38,997 nucleotides of DNA from Chloroflexota bacterium (GTDB lineage: Bacteria; Chloroflexota; Anaerolineae; Aggregatilineales; Phototrophicaceae), in contig RFHA01000350.1 of assembly GCA_003696565.1 (NCBI GenBank), positions 1 through 38,997 on the forward strand. The letters are read 5' to 3'. This document shows positions 15,776-24,108 of the stretch, in pieces. Position 1 is the stretch's first letter. The number at the start of each line of letters is the position of its first letter. The notes under the pieces were generated by a model, which saw only the letters and a program-made list of their open reading frames with translations, was not told where the DNA came from and made no database searches. The position numbers and the translations under genes were made by a program.

Positions 15776-16552
15776 GTGCGGATCACTAGTTTTCAAAACC
15801 CTAAAGTTAAACAAGTGAAAAAATTGCGCGAACGTCGAGAAAGGCAACAAACACAACGCTTTGTTATTGACGATGAGCGCGATTTAATTCGTGCTTTAGA
15901 TGCCGGGTATAGCGTGGATTATGCTTTTTATTGCCCAGCACTTGGGGCACAGATCAGTACACTAGAGCGTTTACCTCTGATCTATGAAGTTTCTCAAGAG
16001 ATTATGGAAAAAGTGAGTTACCGGCAAAATCCGTCTGGTTTGGTGGCGGTTATGATTCAAAAACCGATATGTCAGCTTAAAGATGCGCCACTAAGCCGGT
16101 TTATTTTAGGCTTGGTAAATTTGAAGAAGCCGGGCAACATTGGCGCGCTACTTCGTACTGCAGATGCAACTGCTTTTCAGACAATTCTATTGATTGACAC
16201 CTCTTTGGACATTTATAACCCAAATGTGATTCGTAGTAGTACAGGAGCTTGCTTTCTCGACAATATCTATGAAGTAACATCGGAGCAAGCCGTGGCGTAT
16301 TTGCGAGCAAATGATTATTCCATTGTAGCTGCCGTTGTTGATGGTGATAAGACACTTTTCCAAGCAGATTTTAGTGGGCGTACAGCGGTTATCTTGGGTA
16401 CGGAGGATCAAGGATTAGATACTTATTGGGTAAATCATGCTGATCAGCGTGTGAGAATCCCTATGATTGGTAAAATTGCTGATTCACTTAATGTATCTGT
16501 TTCCGGGGCGATATTTATGGTAGAGGCACTTCGGGCATATAGCGATACTTGA
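15776..16552 (+). CDS. TrmH/SpoU-family RNA 2'-O-ribose methyltransferase
   Basis: The 258-residue protein has a substrate-binding N-terminal domain (about 1-100, with KQVKKLRERRERQ) and a SPOUT knot domain. Motif 1 is NLKKPGNIGALLRTADA (from Asn115; Arg127 is the likely catalytic arginine). Motif 2 is ILGTEDQGL and motif 3 is SLNVSVSGAIF. Such enzymes methylate the ribose of a specific rRNA or tRNA nucleotide with S-adenosylmethionine. The exact target is not readable from sequence; the 23S rRNA types RlmB or TsnR-like are possible. The start is GTG two bases after the ftsY stop, with only a weak GATGAG upstream, so translation probably depends on ftsY. Confidence 0.9.
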   Translation: MRITSFQNPKVKQVKKLRERRERQQTQRFVIDDERDLIRALDAGYSVDYAFYCPALGAQISTLERLPLIYEVSQEIMEKVSYRQNPSGLVAVMIQKPICQLKDAPLSRFILGLVNLKKPGNIGALLRTADATAFQTILLIDTSLDIYNPNVIRSSTGACFLDNIYEVTSEQAVAYLRANDYSIVAAVVDGDKTLFQADFSGRTAVILGTEDQGLDTYWVNHADQRVRIPMIGKIADSLNVSVSGAIFMVEALRAYSDT

Positions 16553-16618
16553 TGAGACGATTCTGGAACGATTTTGCAACGTATGTCTGTTAAATTAGCG
16601 AAAGAATGTGAATTTACG

Positions 16619-17719
16619 ATGAGCAGCTTAACAAATCAGCTATCTGACCTGAAGAATCAAATTGATACCTTAATGGGGCGACTAGATATTAGTGGTAAAG
16701 TTAGCCAACTTAAGGAGTTAGAAGTCAAATCGACAGATCCAGATTTCTGGAATGTTCCAGATGAAGCTCAAAAAGTTATGAAGCAAATGTCTAAGATCAA
16801 GGCGATGATTCAACCTTGGCAACAGATTGCTAACCGGATTAATGATGCGCTTGAACTGGCACAACTAGAAGATCCTGACTTGGAACAAGAGTTAGTTCAG
16901 GAGGCAAACCAGCTAGCCAGCGAAGTTGAAAAAATGTCACTTCAAGCGATGCTTTCTGGTCCACATGATAATGAAGATGCTATTTTGGCTATTCATGCGG
17001 GGGCTGGTGGTGTTGATGCCCAAGATTGGGCGGAAATGTTGGAGCGCATGTATATCCGTTGGGCAGAACAAAACGGCTACAAAGTGGAGTTCATTGAACG
17101 CAGCGATGGCGAAGAAGCCGGTCTTAAGAGTGTGATGATGTCGATTAGTGGTCCTTATGCTTATGGTTATTTACGGAGTGAGCAAGGGGTGCATCGTTTA
17201 GTTCGTCTCAGTCCGTTTGATTCTGCAAATCGCCGTCATACGTCATTTGCTAAGGTGGAACTATGGCCCGATATTCAGGAGGATATTGATATTGACATCA
17301 ATGAAAAAGATATTCGGGTAGATACCTACCGTGCTAGTGGAGCAGGTGGACAGCATGTGCAAAAAAATGATACTGCTGTTCGTATGACACATATTCCAAC
17401 TGGAATCGTGGTTCAGTGTCAAAATCAACGTAGTCAGGCGCAAAATCGTGAGCGTGCTTTACAAATTTTGAAGGCACGGTTATATGAACTGGAACGTCAG
17501 AAGCAAGAAGCTGAATTAGCCGCCTTGAAGGGTGAAAACGTTGATGCAGGGTGGGGTAACCAAATTCGATCTTATGTATTACACCCATATCAGATGGTTA
17601 AGGATCATCGTACAAATTATGAAGTTGGGAATACTAGTGCGGTTTTAGATGGGCGATTGAATGAGTTCATGGAAGCCTATCTCCGGGCTAAAATCCGATT
17701 AGTGAGCACAGATGAATAA
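16619..17719 (+). CDS. prfB: Peptide chain release factor 2
   Basis: RF2 reads UGA and UAA stop codons and triggers release of the peptide. From ATG 16619 the protein is 366 residues, matching the usual length. It has the stop-codon anticodon-like tripeptide SPF (198-200, in RLSPFDSANRRHTSF) and the peptidyl-transferase motif GGQ (243-245, in SGAGGQHVQKNDTAVR). The reading frame is continuous through the region RLDISGK where many bacteria need a programmed +1 shift at an early UGA, so that autoregulation is absent here. An open frame back to 16574 with ATG 16583 is an alternative start; no strong SD decides between them, and I chose the length that fits the family. Confidence 0.94.
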   Translation: MSSLTNQLSDLKNQIDTLMGRLDISGKVSQLKELEVKSTDPDFWNVPDEAQKVMKQMSKIKAMIQPWQQIANRINDALELAQLEDPDLEQELVQEANQLASEVEKMSLQAMLSGPHDNEDAILAIHAGAGGVDAQDWAEMLERMYIRWAEQNGYKVEFIERSDGEEAGLKSVMMSISGPYAYGYLRSEQGVHRLVRLSPFDSANRRHTSFAKVELWPDIQEDIDIDINEKDIRVDTYRASGAGGQHVQKNDTAVRMTHIPTGIVVQCQNQRSQAQNRERALQILKARLYELERQKQEAELAALKGENVDAGWGNQIRSYVLHPYQMVKDHRTNYEVGNTSAVLDGRLNEFMEAYLRAKIRLVSTDE

Positions 17720-17734
17720 AAAAGGATAGGCAAG

Positions 17735-18775
17735 ATGAGCGAAGAGGTTATCCGGCAGTTCAATAGTCTAAAGCAGCGGTTTAAGCAACTCTCTGATGAT
17801 GTTCGCATGGATGTTATCAATCGTGAAGTGACATCCATTGAGACAAAAATTCATAATATGCCGGCAGAAATTCAGAAAATTCGGCAACGCGGTTATGCCT
17901 TCCGTTCATATTTAGAGCAAAAGGCTGAAGTGTTTAGCAAACATTGGGAAGCACTACATCGTCGTATTACCATGGTAATAGAGCAGGAAGTTGGTTGCCT
18001 TAGCCAGGAGTTTTCAGAAGTTGAACGCAGATTTAACCTGGCAGAACGTGTTGCAAATCATCCAGAACGATTAGCAGGATTGCTTGATGATTTAAGAGAT
18101 GCTGTCCAAGAACTTGATGAAAAAACAAAAGCTTCCGTCAACCGGGCGAGGGAAGTATATGCCACGCTGAAAAAAGATGTTGACGAAAATCAACGCCAGT
18201 TAGATGAAATTAACTGGTTTTGTGATGTCAAAGATGAAGCGACGTTTGATCTCTTAGCTGGCGAATCGTTGTTTATGGTTGCGAAAGGTGAATGGGTTGC
18301 AACCGGCAAGGGTAAAGATGATCCTGATGGCTATTTATATTTAACAGATCAACGAATTGTTTTTGAACAAAAAGAAAAAGTTGGTAAAAAATTAGGCTTG
18401 TTCGGTGGTAAACAAGTTCAGGAAGTTGAATGGGAAATCCCGCTTAATCAGATTGAAGGTGTAGAATGGGAAAATAAAGGGTTATTTGGCGGTAAAGATA
18501 TGCTGCATTTTACCCTACGTTCTGGTGCTCCCTACGACAAAATTACTGTTGAGGTTAAAGGGGCGGCGGATAATAAATACTGGGTCAAGCAAATTGAGCG
18601 GATGATCGCTGGCGAAACAAATGACGAGCGCGCTATTGAGCCAGACCCAGAGATGGTTGAAAAATTGCGCAATGCTCCCACAGAATGTCATATTTGCGGG
18701 GCAACGCTTCCACCGTTGGCAGGTAATATGAATCAGGTTTCTTGTGAATATTGTGGTTCAGTTATTCGTATTTAA
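17735..18775 (+). CDS. Coiled-coil protein with PH/GRAM-like middle and C-terminal zinc ribbon, function unknown
   Basis: I do not recognise a named family. Residues 1 to about 175 are charged and helical with long heptad-like runs (EIQKIRQRGYAFRSYL, LDDLRDAVQELDEKTK), suggesting a coiled coil. About 178-290 reads like a bacterial PH/GRAM-type beta domain: LLAGESLFMVAKGEWV, YLYLTDQRIVFEQKE, then IPLNQIEGVEWENKGLFGG and a final helix YWVKQIERMI. The tail is a zinc ribbon (C318, C321, C337, C340). There is no signal peptide or membrane span, so it is probably cytoplasmic or peripherally membrane-bound. ATG has AAGGA eight bases upstream. It lies 15 bases after prfB, same strand, and its 3' end overlaps the convergent MFS gene by 18 bases. 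Confidence 0.75.
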   Translation: MSEEVIRQFNSLKQRFKQLSDDVRMDVINREVTSIETKIHNMPAEIQKIRQRGYAFRSYLEQKAEVFSKHWEALHRRITMVIEQEVGCLSQEFSEVERRFNLAERVANHPERLAGLLDDLRDAVQELDEKTKASVNRAREVYATLKKDVDENQRQLDEINWFCDVKDEATFDLLAGESLFMVAKGEWVATGKGKDDPDGYLYLTDQRIVFEQKEKVGKKLGLFGGKQVQEVEWEIPLNQIEGVEWENKGLFGGKDMLHFTLRSGAPYDKITVEVKGAADNKYWVKQIERMIAGETNDERAIEPDPEMVEKLRNAPTECHICGATLPPLAGNMNQVSCEYCGSVIRI

Positions 18776-20119
18776 TGGTGTGTATTCATTTTGAGCTTTC
18801 TGTAGTTTGCGTTGTTTTGCGTAGCGTAACGCTATCAGCCATAATATGAGTGGAATCAGGCTAACAAGGGCTGTTCCATAGGCAATCAGGCTGAGGTTGT
18901 GGCTGATAGTTGTATAATTGATTAGGCGAATTTGTGATTCCCATGTTGTCTCTTGAAGCATCAGTAAAGGCTGTGAGGTGCGTTGATTTAGTATATCAAC
19001 CAAGCTGCCATGTATAAGTGTGCTGGCAACGGTTGCAAACTGAAAGATTGCCATATCCAGCGCAAAAACCCGTCCTAGATAACGGTCTGGCACACTCTTT
19101 TGAATAATAACAGTGCTATATACCCAATTGGCGGAGCCACCCATTGCCCGGATGATGAACGCAATGGATACAAGGGTCAGCGACCCAATTGATCCCAAAA
19201 CAACCCACCCCAAAAACTCCAAAAAGAACCCGAACGCAACCAAATATCTCATACGTGGGACAGATCCATCGTTAAAGCGGTTGAATAACAAGGGGCCGGC
19301 AATTGCTCCAACACCAAAGGCACTATACATAATACCTAGAGGTAGTTGTGAATCGCCATGAATCGCAAAGAGTTGTGTTGCCATCACCGTCATCAGCAGG
19401 TCAACATTGCCGATGCTACCACCACCTTTGATAAGTAATGTTGCAATTGTCGCTGGATTTCGCGCTAAGTAGCGCAATCCATCCATAAAACTACCACTTT
19501 CATGATGCTCGTGATCATCATGTGATATGATTGTTTTTGCTTCTGGCGTAATTTTAATTTGCGCGATAAGCCAACCAGCAAGGGCAAATGTCATTGCATC
19601 AATAATCAGCGCAGTTGCTGTGCCAAACTGAGAGGCAACCACCCCGCCGACAATCGCACCGAGAGCAAGCATGGCAGACCAAGTAATACCGCTTAATGTA
19701 TTGGCAATTACTAAATTTTCCCGTTTTACGACACTTGGCATAATAGCGGATTGCCCAGGTTCAAATAAAGCAGATAAGGTAAATTGAAGAATAGTTAACA
19801 GATAAATAAGCCAAAGTGTATCTGGTGTCGTGGCTAATAGAAACATCAAAACCACACCAGTCCTTAACAGGTTACAATAGATGAGTATTTTTTTTCGGTC
19901 AAATTTGTCAACAATTACACCTGCAAAGGGGCTAACGATTAGTGGAGAGAGAAATCTTGCCATTAAAAATAAACTGATGGCTAATCCTGAACCGTTGCTA
20001 TATTCGGCAACTAACACCGATAACGCGATGGTATTGAACCAGTCCCCCAACAGACTGATGACCTGTGCCAGCCATAAATAGCGAAAATTTGGATTCTCTT
20101 TAAGAACTTTGAGATACAT
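18758..20119 (-). CDS. MFS transporter, EntS-like exporter group
   Basis: The 453-residue protein has about twelve hydrophobic segments and starts NPNFRYLWLAQVISLLGDWF, the typical opening of MFS exporters related to the enterobactin exporter EntS and macrolide efflux proteins. The loop between helices 2 and 3 has FAGVIVDKFDRKKILI, the MFS motif A variant (G-x-x-x-D-x-x-x-R-K). A His-rich cytoplasmic loop (HDDHEHHESG, near residue 205) lies between the two halves. Export of a drug-like or siderophore-like compound is inferred; the substrate is unknown. ATG 20119 has AAGG five bases upstream. It is divergent from the TPR gene and convergent with the coiled-coil gene. Confidence 0.85.
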   Translation of the reverse strand: MYLKVLKENPNFRYLWLAQVISLLGDWFNTIALSVLVAEYSNGSGLAISLFLMARFLSPLIVSPFAGVIVDKFDRKKILIYCNLLRTGVVLMFLLATTPDTLWLIYLLTILQFTLSALFEPGQSAIMPSVVKRENLVIANTLSGITWSAMLALGAIVGGVVASQFGTATALIIDAMTFALAGWLIAQIKITPEAKTIISHDDHEHHESGSFMDGLRYLARNPATIATLLIKGGGSIGNVDLLMTVMATQLFAIHGDSQLPLGIMYSAFGVGAIAGPLLFNRFNDGSVPRMRYLVAFGFFLEFLGWVVLGSIGSLTLVSIAFIIRAMGGSANWVYSTVIIQKSVPDRYLGRVFALDMAIFQFATVASTLIHGSLVDILNQRTSQPLLMLQETTWESQIRLINYTTISHNLSLIAYGTALVSLIPLILWLIALRYAKQRKLQKAQNEYTPLNTNN

Positions 20120-20142
20120 AAGTGCCTTTCATCAGACTAGGA

Positions 20143-20171
20143 TTGAGAATTTCCCACAAACGCGCTAAAAA
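20143..20171 (+). promoter_or_regulatory. Candidate promoter of the TPR-glycosyltransferase pair
   Basis: TTGAGA (20143-20148) and TAAAAA (20166-20171) lie 17 bases apart in the gap between the divergent MFS and TPR genes. Spacing is ideal, but the -10 box matches only four of six consensus bases. Confidence 0.3.
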
Positions 20172-20201
20172 TGAAAGAGTGAATTAACGAGAGAAAATTA
20201 A

Positions 20202-22343
20202 ATGAGTTGGTTTGAAAAACTTACATCATGGTTGAATTCGCAGTCAACCTCACCGCAAGCATTACCGATGCAGAAATTGCAAGGAAAGTTAGAAACAGCG
20301 CGCCTTTTGCGCCGCCGAGGCGATTATGATAACGCTTTACATGAATTAAACAACGCTTTGACTCTTGCAGATACACTACATCACCAAACAGTATTGTTTT
20401 CTATTCGACTTCATCAAATTGATATTTTGATTCGGCTGCACCGCCTAGATGAAGCCCGGACTATTATCACCTCACTGCTTGAACAGGCTGATGATAGCAA
20501 TAAACTTTATCATGCCTATATCCAGATTGCACTTGGTATGCTTGAACAAGCTGACCAGCAGATTGAACAGGCGCGCCACCACTATGAACGAGGCTTAAGA
20601 CTTGCTCAAGAAATTCATGCTGTTGGTGCTCATGGGCGTGCACAAGGGCATTTGGCAGATACTTACTTGATGGAAGAAAATGCCAGTTATGCGGTTTATT
20701 TGTTTGAGGAAGCATTACCACGTTTAAACGCTAGCGGTGAAATTGAAATCGCATGCTATTTTGTTGGACGATTCGGGCAGGCGATGATCCAGACAGGTAA
20801 AATGCTTGAGGGAGTGCAAATTATTGGGCGTGCCTTGCGGATGTCTGAACAATTGTCATACCGGCAATATGAGGTGATGTGGCGGCAAGAGTTAGCGTTC
20901 TATGCGTTGCAACAGGGTATTTATGATGAAGCTCGTCGGCATTTGATGGTATTGCTAACACAAATTGATCCACAGCAAACCCCTAAAGACTATACGCTGA
21001 CATTATGTCGTCTTGCTAAAGCGTGTTTACGTTTAGGAGAATATACGGCTGCATTAGATTATGCACAGCAAGCCGTTGATTTTGCAGCACAACAGGATGC
21101 TAAGCCATTAACCGCTCTAACGATGGCGACACATGGTATTGTTTTGCGAACAATGGGACAGCCCAATCAGGCATTATCGAGCTTGCAAATTGCAGCGCAG
21201 TCTTGTGATATGCTGCCAACCAACCAAACCGATTTTTCGGCATTAGATGTGCTGCGTAATCTGGGAGCTGCCCAAACAGAGATTGGTAATTTTGAGGTAG
21301 CTTATCAAACGTATCAATTGGCGATGACACAGGCAGAACAAGCTGGTTTAAAGCATGATCTAGCGGGAATTTATCGTGATGTTGGCATTTATCATATGCG
21401 TCAAAATAATTTGAACGACGCTTTACAATCCTGGACAACTGCTTTGAAAATTTACGAAGCAGAAGGAGACCATGCACGGGTTGCGCGATTATATTGTGAT
21501 ATTGCCAATGTTCGACGTGGTTTTGGGCAAGCTAAACGAGCATTACGGGATTATGAACAAGCATTAATGCTATTAAATGCCTTTCAAGACGACGAGACCC
21601 GTGGTGTTGTTCTATCCAATGCGGCAACTGCTTATGTGGATTATGGTGATGTAGAAACAGCGGAGTCATTCTTTATCGAATCGATACAAATTGCACAACG
21701 ATTGCAAGACAGACAATCGGAAGCAACTCGTAGAGGAAATTATGGATGGTTTCTATTAAATACAGGACGTGCTAAACTTGCCATTCAAACACTAGAATAT
21801 GCCCTAAGGCAAAGCGAAAACCTTGGTTTAAAACTTCAGGTAGCGGTTCAAACAGATAATATCGGTTCGGCATATGATGAAATGAAAGAATATGACCATG
21901 CACTTGCATTCCATGCAAAAGCTTGGGAAAGAATAAAACAGCTAGACGAACCGCATTGGAAGGCATTTATTGGTGCGAATTTGGCTCATACATTACTGGC
22001 GTTAGATTATCTTGATGATGCGGATACAACACTTAAAGCGGCGTATGAGGTTGCTCAACAGAGTAAACATCCTGATTTGTTGATGCGATGTTTGAATGGC
22101 ATGGCAAAATTAGCCCTTAAACGTGGCGAATTGAATGATGTGCAGTTATTTTTGAACCAGGTATTTGAGCTAGCTGAACAAAGCGGTATTCGGCGTTTGC
22201 TGGCGGATGCTTGGCTTATTCATAGTGAATGGGCAGCACGTCAAGGGGATTATCAACAGGCACAGTCCGATTGGCAAAAGGCTGCTGATTTATTGAAATT
22301 GTTAATGATTCAACTAGAGAGACCTGATTGGTTGGTGATTTAA
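20202..22343 (+). CDS. Long TPR-repeat protein, function unknown
   Basis: The 713-residue protein is almost entirely tetratricopeptide repeats, about fifteen helical pairs from residue 25 to the end. Units with the usual W/L-G-Y-A-F-A-P pattern include GDYDNALHELNNALTLAD, GEYTAALDYAQQAVDFA, GNFEVAYQTYQLAMTQAEQ, NNLNDALQSWTTALKIYEAE and KEYDHALAFHAKAWERIK. TPR arrays are protein-binding scaffolds; no enzyme or DNA-binding domain is joined to it. There is no signal peptide, so it is likely cytoplasmic. ATG 20202 has only a weak GAGAG upstream. Its stop TAA shares one base with the ATG of the next gene, a glycosyltransferase, so the two are made together. A partner role with that enzyme is a guess. 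Confidence 0.85.
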   Translation: MSWFEKLTSWLNSQSTSPQALPMQKLQGKLETARLLRRRGDYDNALHELNNALTLADTLHHQTVLFSIRLHQIDILIRLHRLDEARTIITSLLEQADDSNKLYHAYIQIALGMLEQADQQIEQARHHYERGLRLAQEIHAVGAHGRAQGHLADTYLMEENASYAVYLFEEALPRLNASGEIEIACYFVGRFGQAMIQTGKMLEGVQIIGRALRMSEQLSYRQYEVMWRQELAFYALQQGIYDEARRHLMVLLTQIDPQQTPKDYTLTLCRLAKACLRLGEYTAALDYAQQAVDFAAQQDAKPLTALTMATHGIVLRTMGQPNQALSSLQIAAQSCDMLPTNQTDFSALDVLRNLGAAQTEIGNFEVAYQTYQLAMTQAEQAGLKHDLAGIYRDVGIYHMRQNNLNDALQSWTTALKIYEAEGDHARVARLYCDIANVRRGFGQAKRALRDYEQALMLLNAFQDDETRGVVLSNAATAYVDYGDVETAESFFIESIQIAQRLQDRQSEATRRGNYGWFLLNTGRAKLAIQTLEYALRQSENLGLKLQVAVQTDNIGSAYDEMKEYDHALAFHAKAWERIKQLDEPHWKAFIGANLAHTLLALDYLDDADTTLKAAYEVAQQSKHPDLLMRCLNGMAKLALKRGELNDVQLFLNQVFELAEQSGIRRLLADAWLIHSEWAARQGDYQQAQSDWQKAADLLKLLMIQLERPDWLVI

Positions 22344-23596
22344 TGGCGACATTTTGGTTTGTATCAGCACCGTTATATAGTCATACAGACTGGGGAGGGA
22401 TGCTCAGAACGGCTCTTGTTTTACAAGCATCTGGACATGAGGTGATTTGGATTAGCGAACCGAAGCTTGAATCAGTTATTCGGGGTGTTGGGATAGAGTT
22501 TCAACCGATTCGACAAACTGGTTGGCTTTGGCCCCCGCCTCCGCTACCAGATATAACCACATTGCCGCCACAAGAAGCCGTGAATTTACGCTATCGTCGT
22601 GCTTTAGATACTTGGTTGAGTGAAAACATCGTAGCAGAAGCGACTCAAGCCTTAATTGACTTGCGAAATAGCCTTGATTTACCAGATGCCATCATCACAG
22701 ACCCGTTTTTAAGTGCATCGGCTCTTGCCGCAGAAGCGTTAGCCATTCCTTTGATTGTTGCTGGATGGACTGCACAAAGCAGCTTGGATGAAACTCGGTT
22801 ATTCCCTATTCAGCGTCATCTTGGGTCAGATAGCCAGCAGCGCATTCAGCGATTGTGTGATCAGTTTGGATTACAAGGGGAGAATTTTTCTAAAGGTGCC
22901 ACACCTTCAATTATCAGCCCCCACTTGCATATCAGTTATTTTACGCGGAATTGGTATATTGCTGAGGAACACACTTTGTTGCCTCAGAATGTTTTTGTAG
23001 GTGGGCTACCACAGAAGCCGCAAGATACCCCGCCAGAGTGGCTAGCTAATATCCCGCAGGATGTACCACTTGCATTAATTACACTTGGCAGTGTTTTTAC
23101 TGGGGATTTAGGGTTTTTTAGCTGGGCTGCACAGGCAGCTGCAGGAGCAGGTCTGCTGCCTGTTGTGGTGGTGGGGTGGAACCCAATTGAACCAGAAAGT
23201 AAGCAAGCACTGATTAAGGCTTTACCAGGTGGGACTCGTTTAGTTAATTGGGTGCCGTTTGACCATGTATTGCCGCGTACACGTTTGATGATTCATCATG
23301 GTGGCATGGGTACAACACATTATGCTGTTGTGTATGGTGTGCCACAAATTGTTGTGCCTCATGCAGCTGATCAACGGATTCAAGCGCGACGAGTGGCAAC
23401 AGCTAAGGTTGGACTTCATCTAACAGCACATGACGTTCGCCAGGGAATGTTACGTGATGGTGCAAAGGCATTAATACGTGATCAAAAAGTTCAGCAAACA
23501 GCACGTAACTTAGCTCATGAGATGGCATCACTTGGCGGGGTGCAGCAAGCTGCAAAGTTGATTTTGCAAGTAGCTAAACTGGCTTCTTCGCAGTAA
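22343..23596 (+). CDS. GT1-family (UGT/MGT-like) glycosyltransferase
   Basis: This 417-residue protein has the GT-B fold pattern of family-1 glycosyltransferases. The N-terminus (MATFWFVSAPLYSHTDWGGM) is the acceptor-side Rossmann start. The C-terminal donor signature is HHGGMGTTHYAVVYGVP (from His318), followed by VPHAADQRIQARRV, which binds the nucleotide sugar. Relatives glycosylate macrolides, sterols, carotenoids or flavonoids. The acceptor cannot be told here. The start ATG overlaps the stop of the TPR gene by one base (TAATG), typical of translational coupling; the open frame upstream (to 22328) lies inside the TPR gene. The 3' end overlaps the convergent methyltransferase-like gene by 23 bases. 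Confidence 0.88.
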   Translation: MATFWFVSAPLYSHTDWGGMLRTALVLQASGHEVIWISEPKLESVIRGVGIEFQPIRQTGWLWPPPPLPDITTLPPQEAVNLRYRRALDTWLSENIVAEATQALIDLRNSLDLPDAIITDPFLSASALAAEALAIPLIVAGWTAQSSLDETRLFPIQRHLGSDSQQRIQRLCDQFGLQGENFSKGATPSIISPHLHISYFTRNWYIAEEHTLLPQNVFVGGLPQKPQDTPPEWLANIPQDVPLALITLGSVFTGDLGFFSWAAQAAAGAGLLPVVVVGWNPIEPESKQALIKALPGGTRLVNWVPFDHVLPRTRLMIHHGGMGTTHYAVVYGVPQIVVPHAADQRIQARRVATAKVGLHLTAHDVRQGMLRDGAKALIRDQKVQQTARNLAHEMASLGGVQQAAKLILQVAKLASSQ

Positions 23597-24053
23597 TATG
23601 AACTTCATAGGAGTGAAATGTCAGCTTATCACCATCGATTGGTGATAAAAATTGTTGAACAGGTTGTGGGGCTAAGCATAACAGTAAGCGGATTTTTTCC
23701 TGATAGGGTGTGTTTTGCGCAATTTGTATTTTCTTCTTTTTCTGAAATGTGATAATCTCAAAGCCAGAGTCGAGCAAAACCCCACGCAATTCATCATCTG
23801 TTAACAAATGATTGTGTGTTGGATTGAGCATTTGGTAAATTGTATCAATGTAATCAGCAGCGCGGGGATAATGACAGTTTAAATCATCCTGGATTTTCAG
23901 GATGCCACCCGGACGCAAAACACGATAGCAGGCTTGTAATGTTGGGAAAGAGTCTGCCAGTTGAGATAGAAGATAATTGCAGCTGATTTGATCTAATGTC
24001 GCATCTTGGTACGATATTAAAGTGTTATGATTCTCTAAGTGGAGTGTTGTCAC
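23574..24053 (-). CDS. Half-length class I methyltransferase-like protein
   Basis: The 159-residue product aligns by eye with the back half of Methyltransf_11-type enzymes: an acidic-strand block DATLDQISCNYLLSQLADSF, then ACYRVLRPGGILKIQDD, a helix containing LLTDDELRGVLLDSGFEI, and C-terminal strands. The front half, including the glycine-rich SAM motif I, is absent, and only 55 bases separate it from the next gene. It is nevertheless set up for translation: GTG 24053 has AAGGA six bases upstream. It could be a remnant that kept or gained a start site, a non-catalytic protein, or a subunit needing a partner. There is no frameshifted front half upstream in the 55 bases. Whether it has any activity is unknown. 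Confidence 0.65.
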   Translation of the reverse strand: MTTLHLENHNTLISYQDATLDQISCNYLLSQLADSFPTLQACYRVLRPGGILKIQDDLNCHYPRAADYIDTIYQMLNPTHNHLLTDDELRGVLLDSGFEIITFQKKKKIQIAQNTPYQEKIRLLLCLAPQPVQQFLSPIDGDKLTFHSYEVHITAKKPV

Positions 24054-24108
24054 AGATTTTCCTTTCTAAATTTATGGTTATTTTTAAAAACGCTTGTGGA
24101 GCATGTAA

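Noticed and set aside
23574-23596. Overlapping 3' ends of convergent genes as a regulatory antisense pair
   Set aside because: Overlaps of 4-24 bases also occur at 11575, 18758, 27820 and 37648, so this looks like general compactness.
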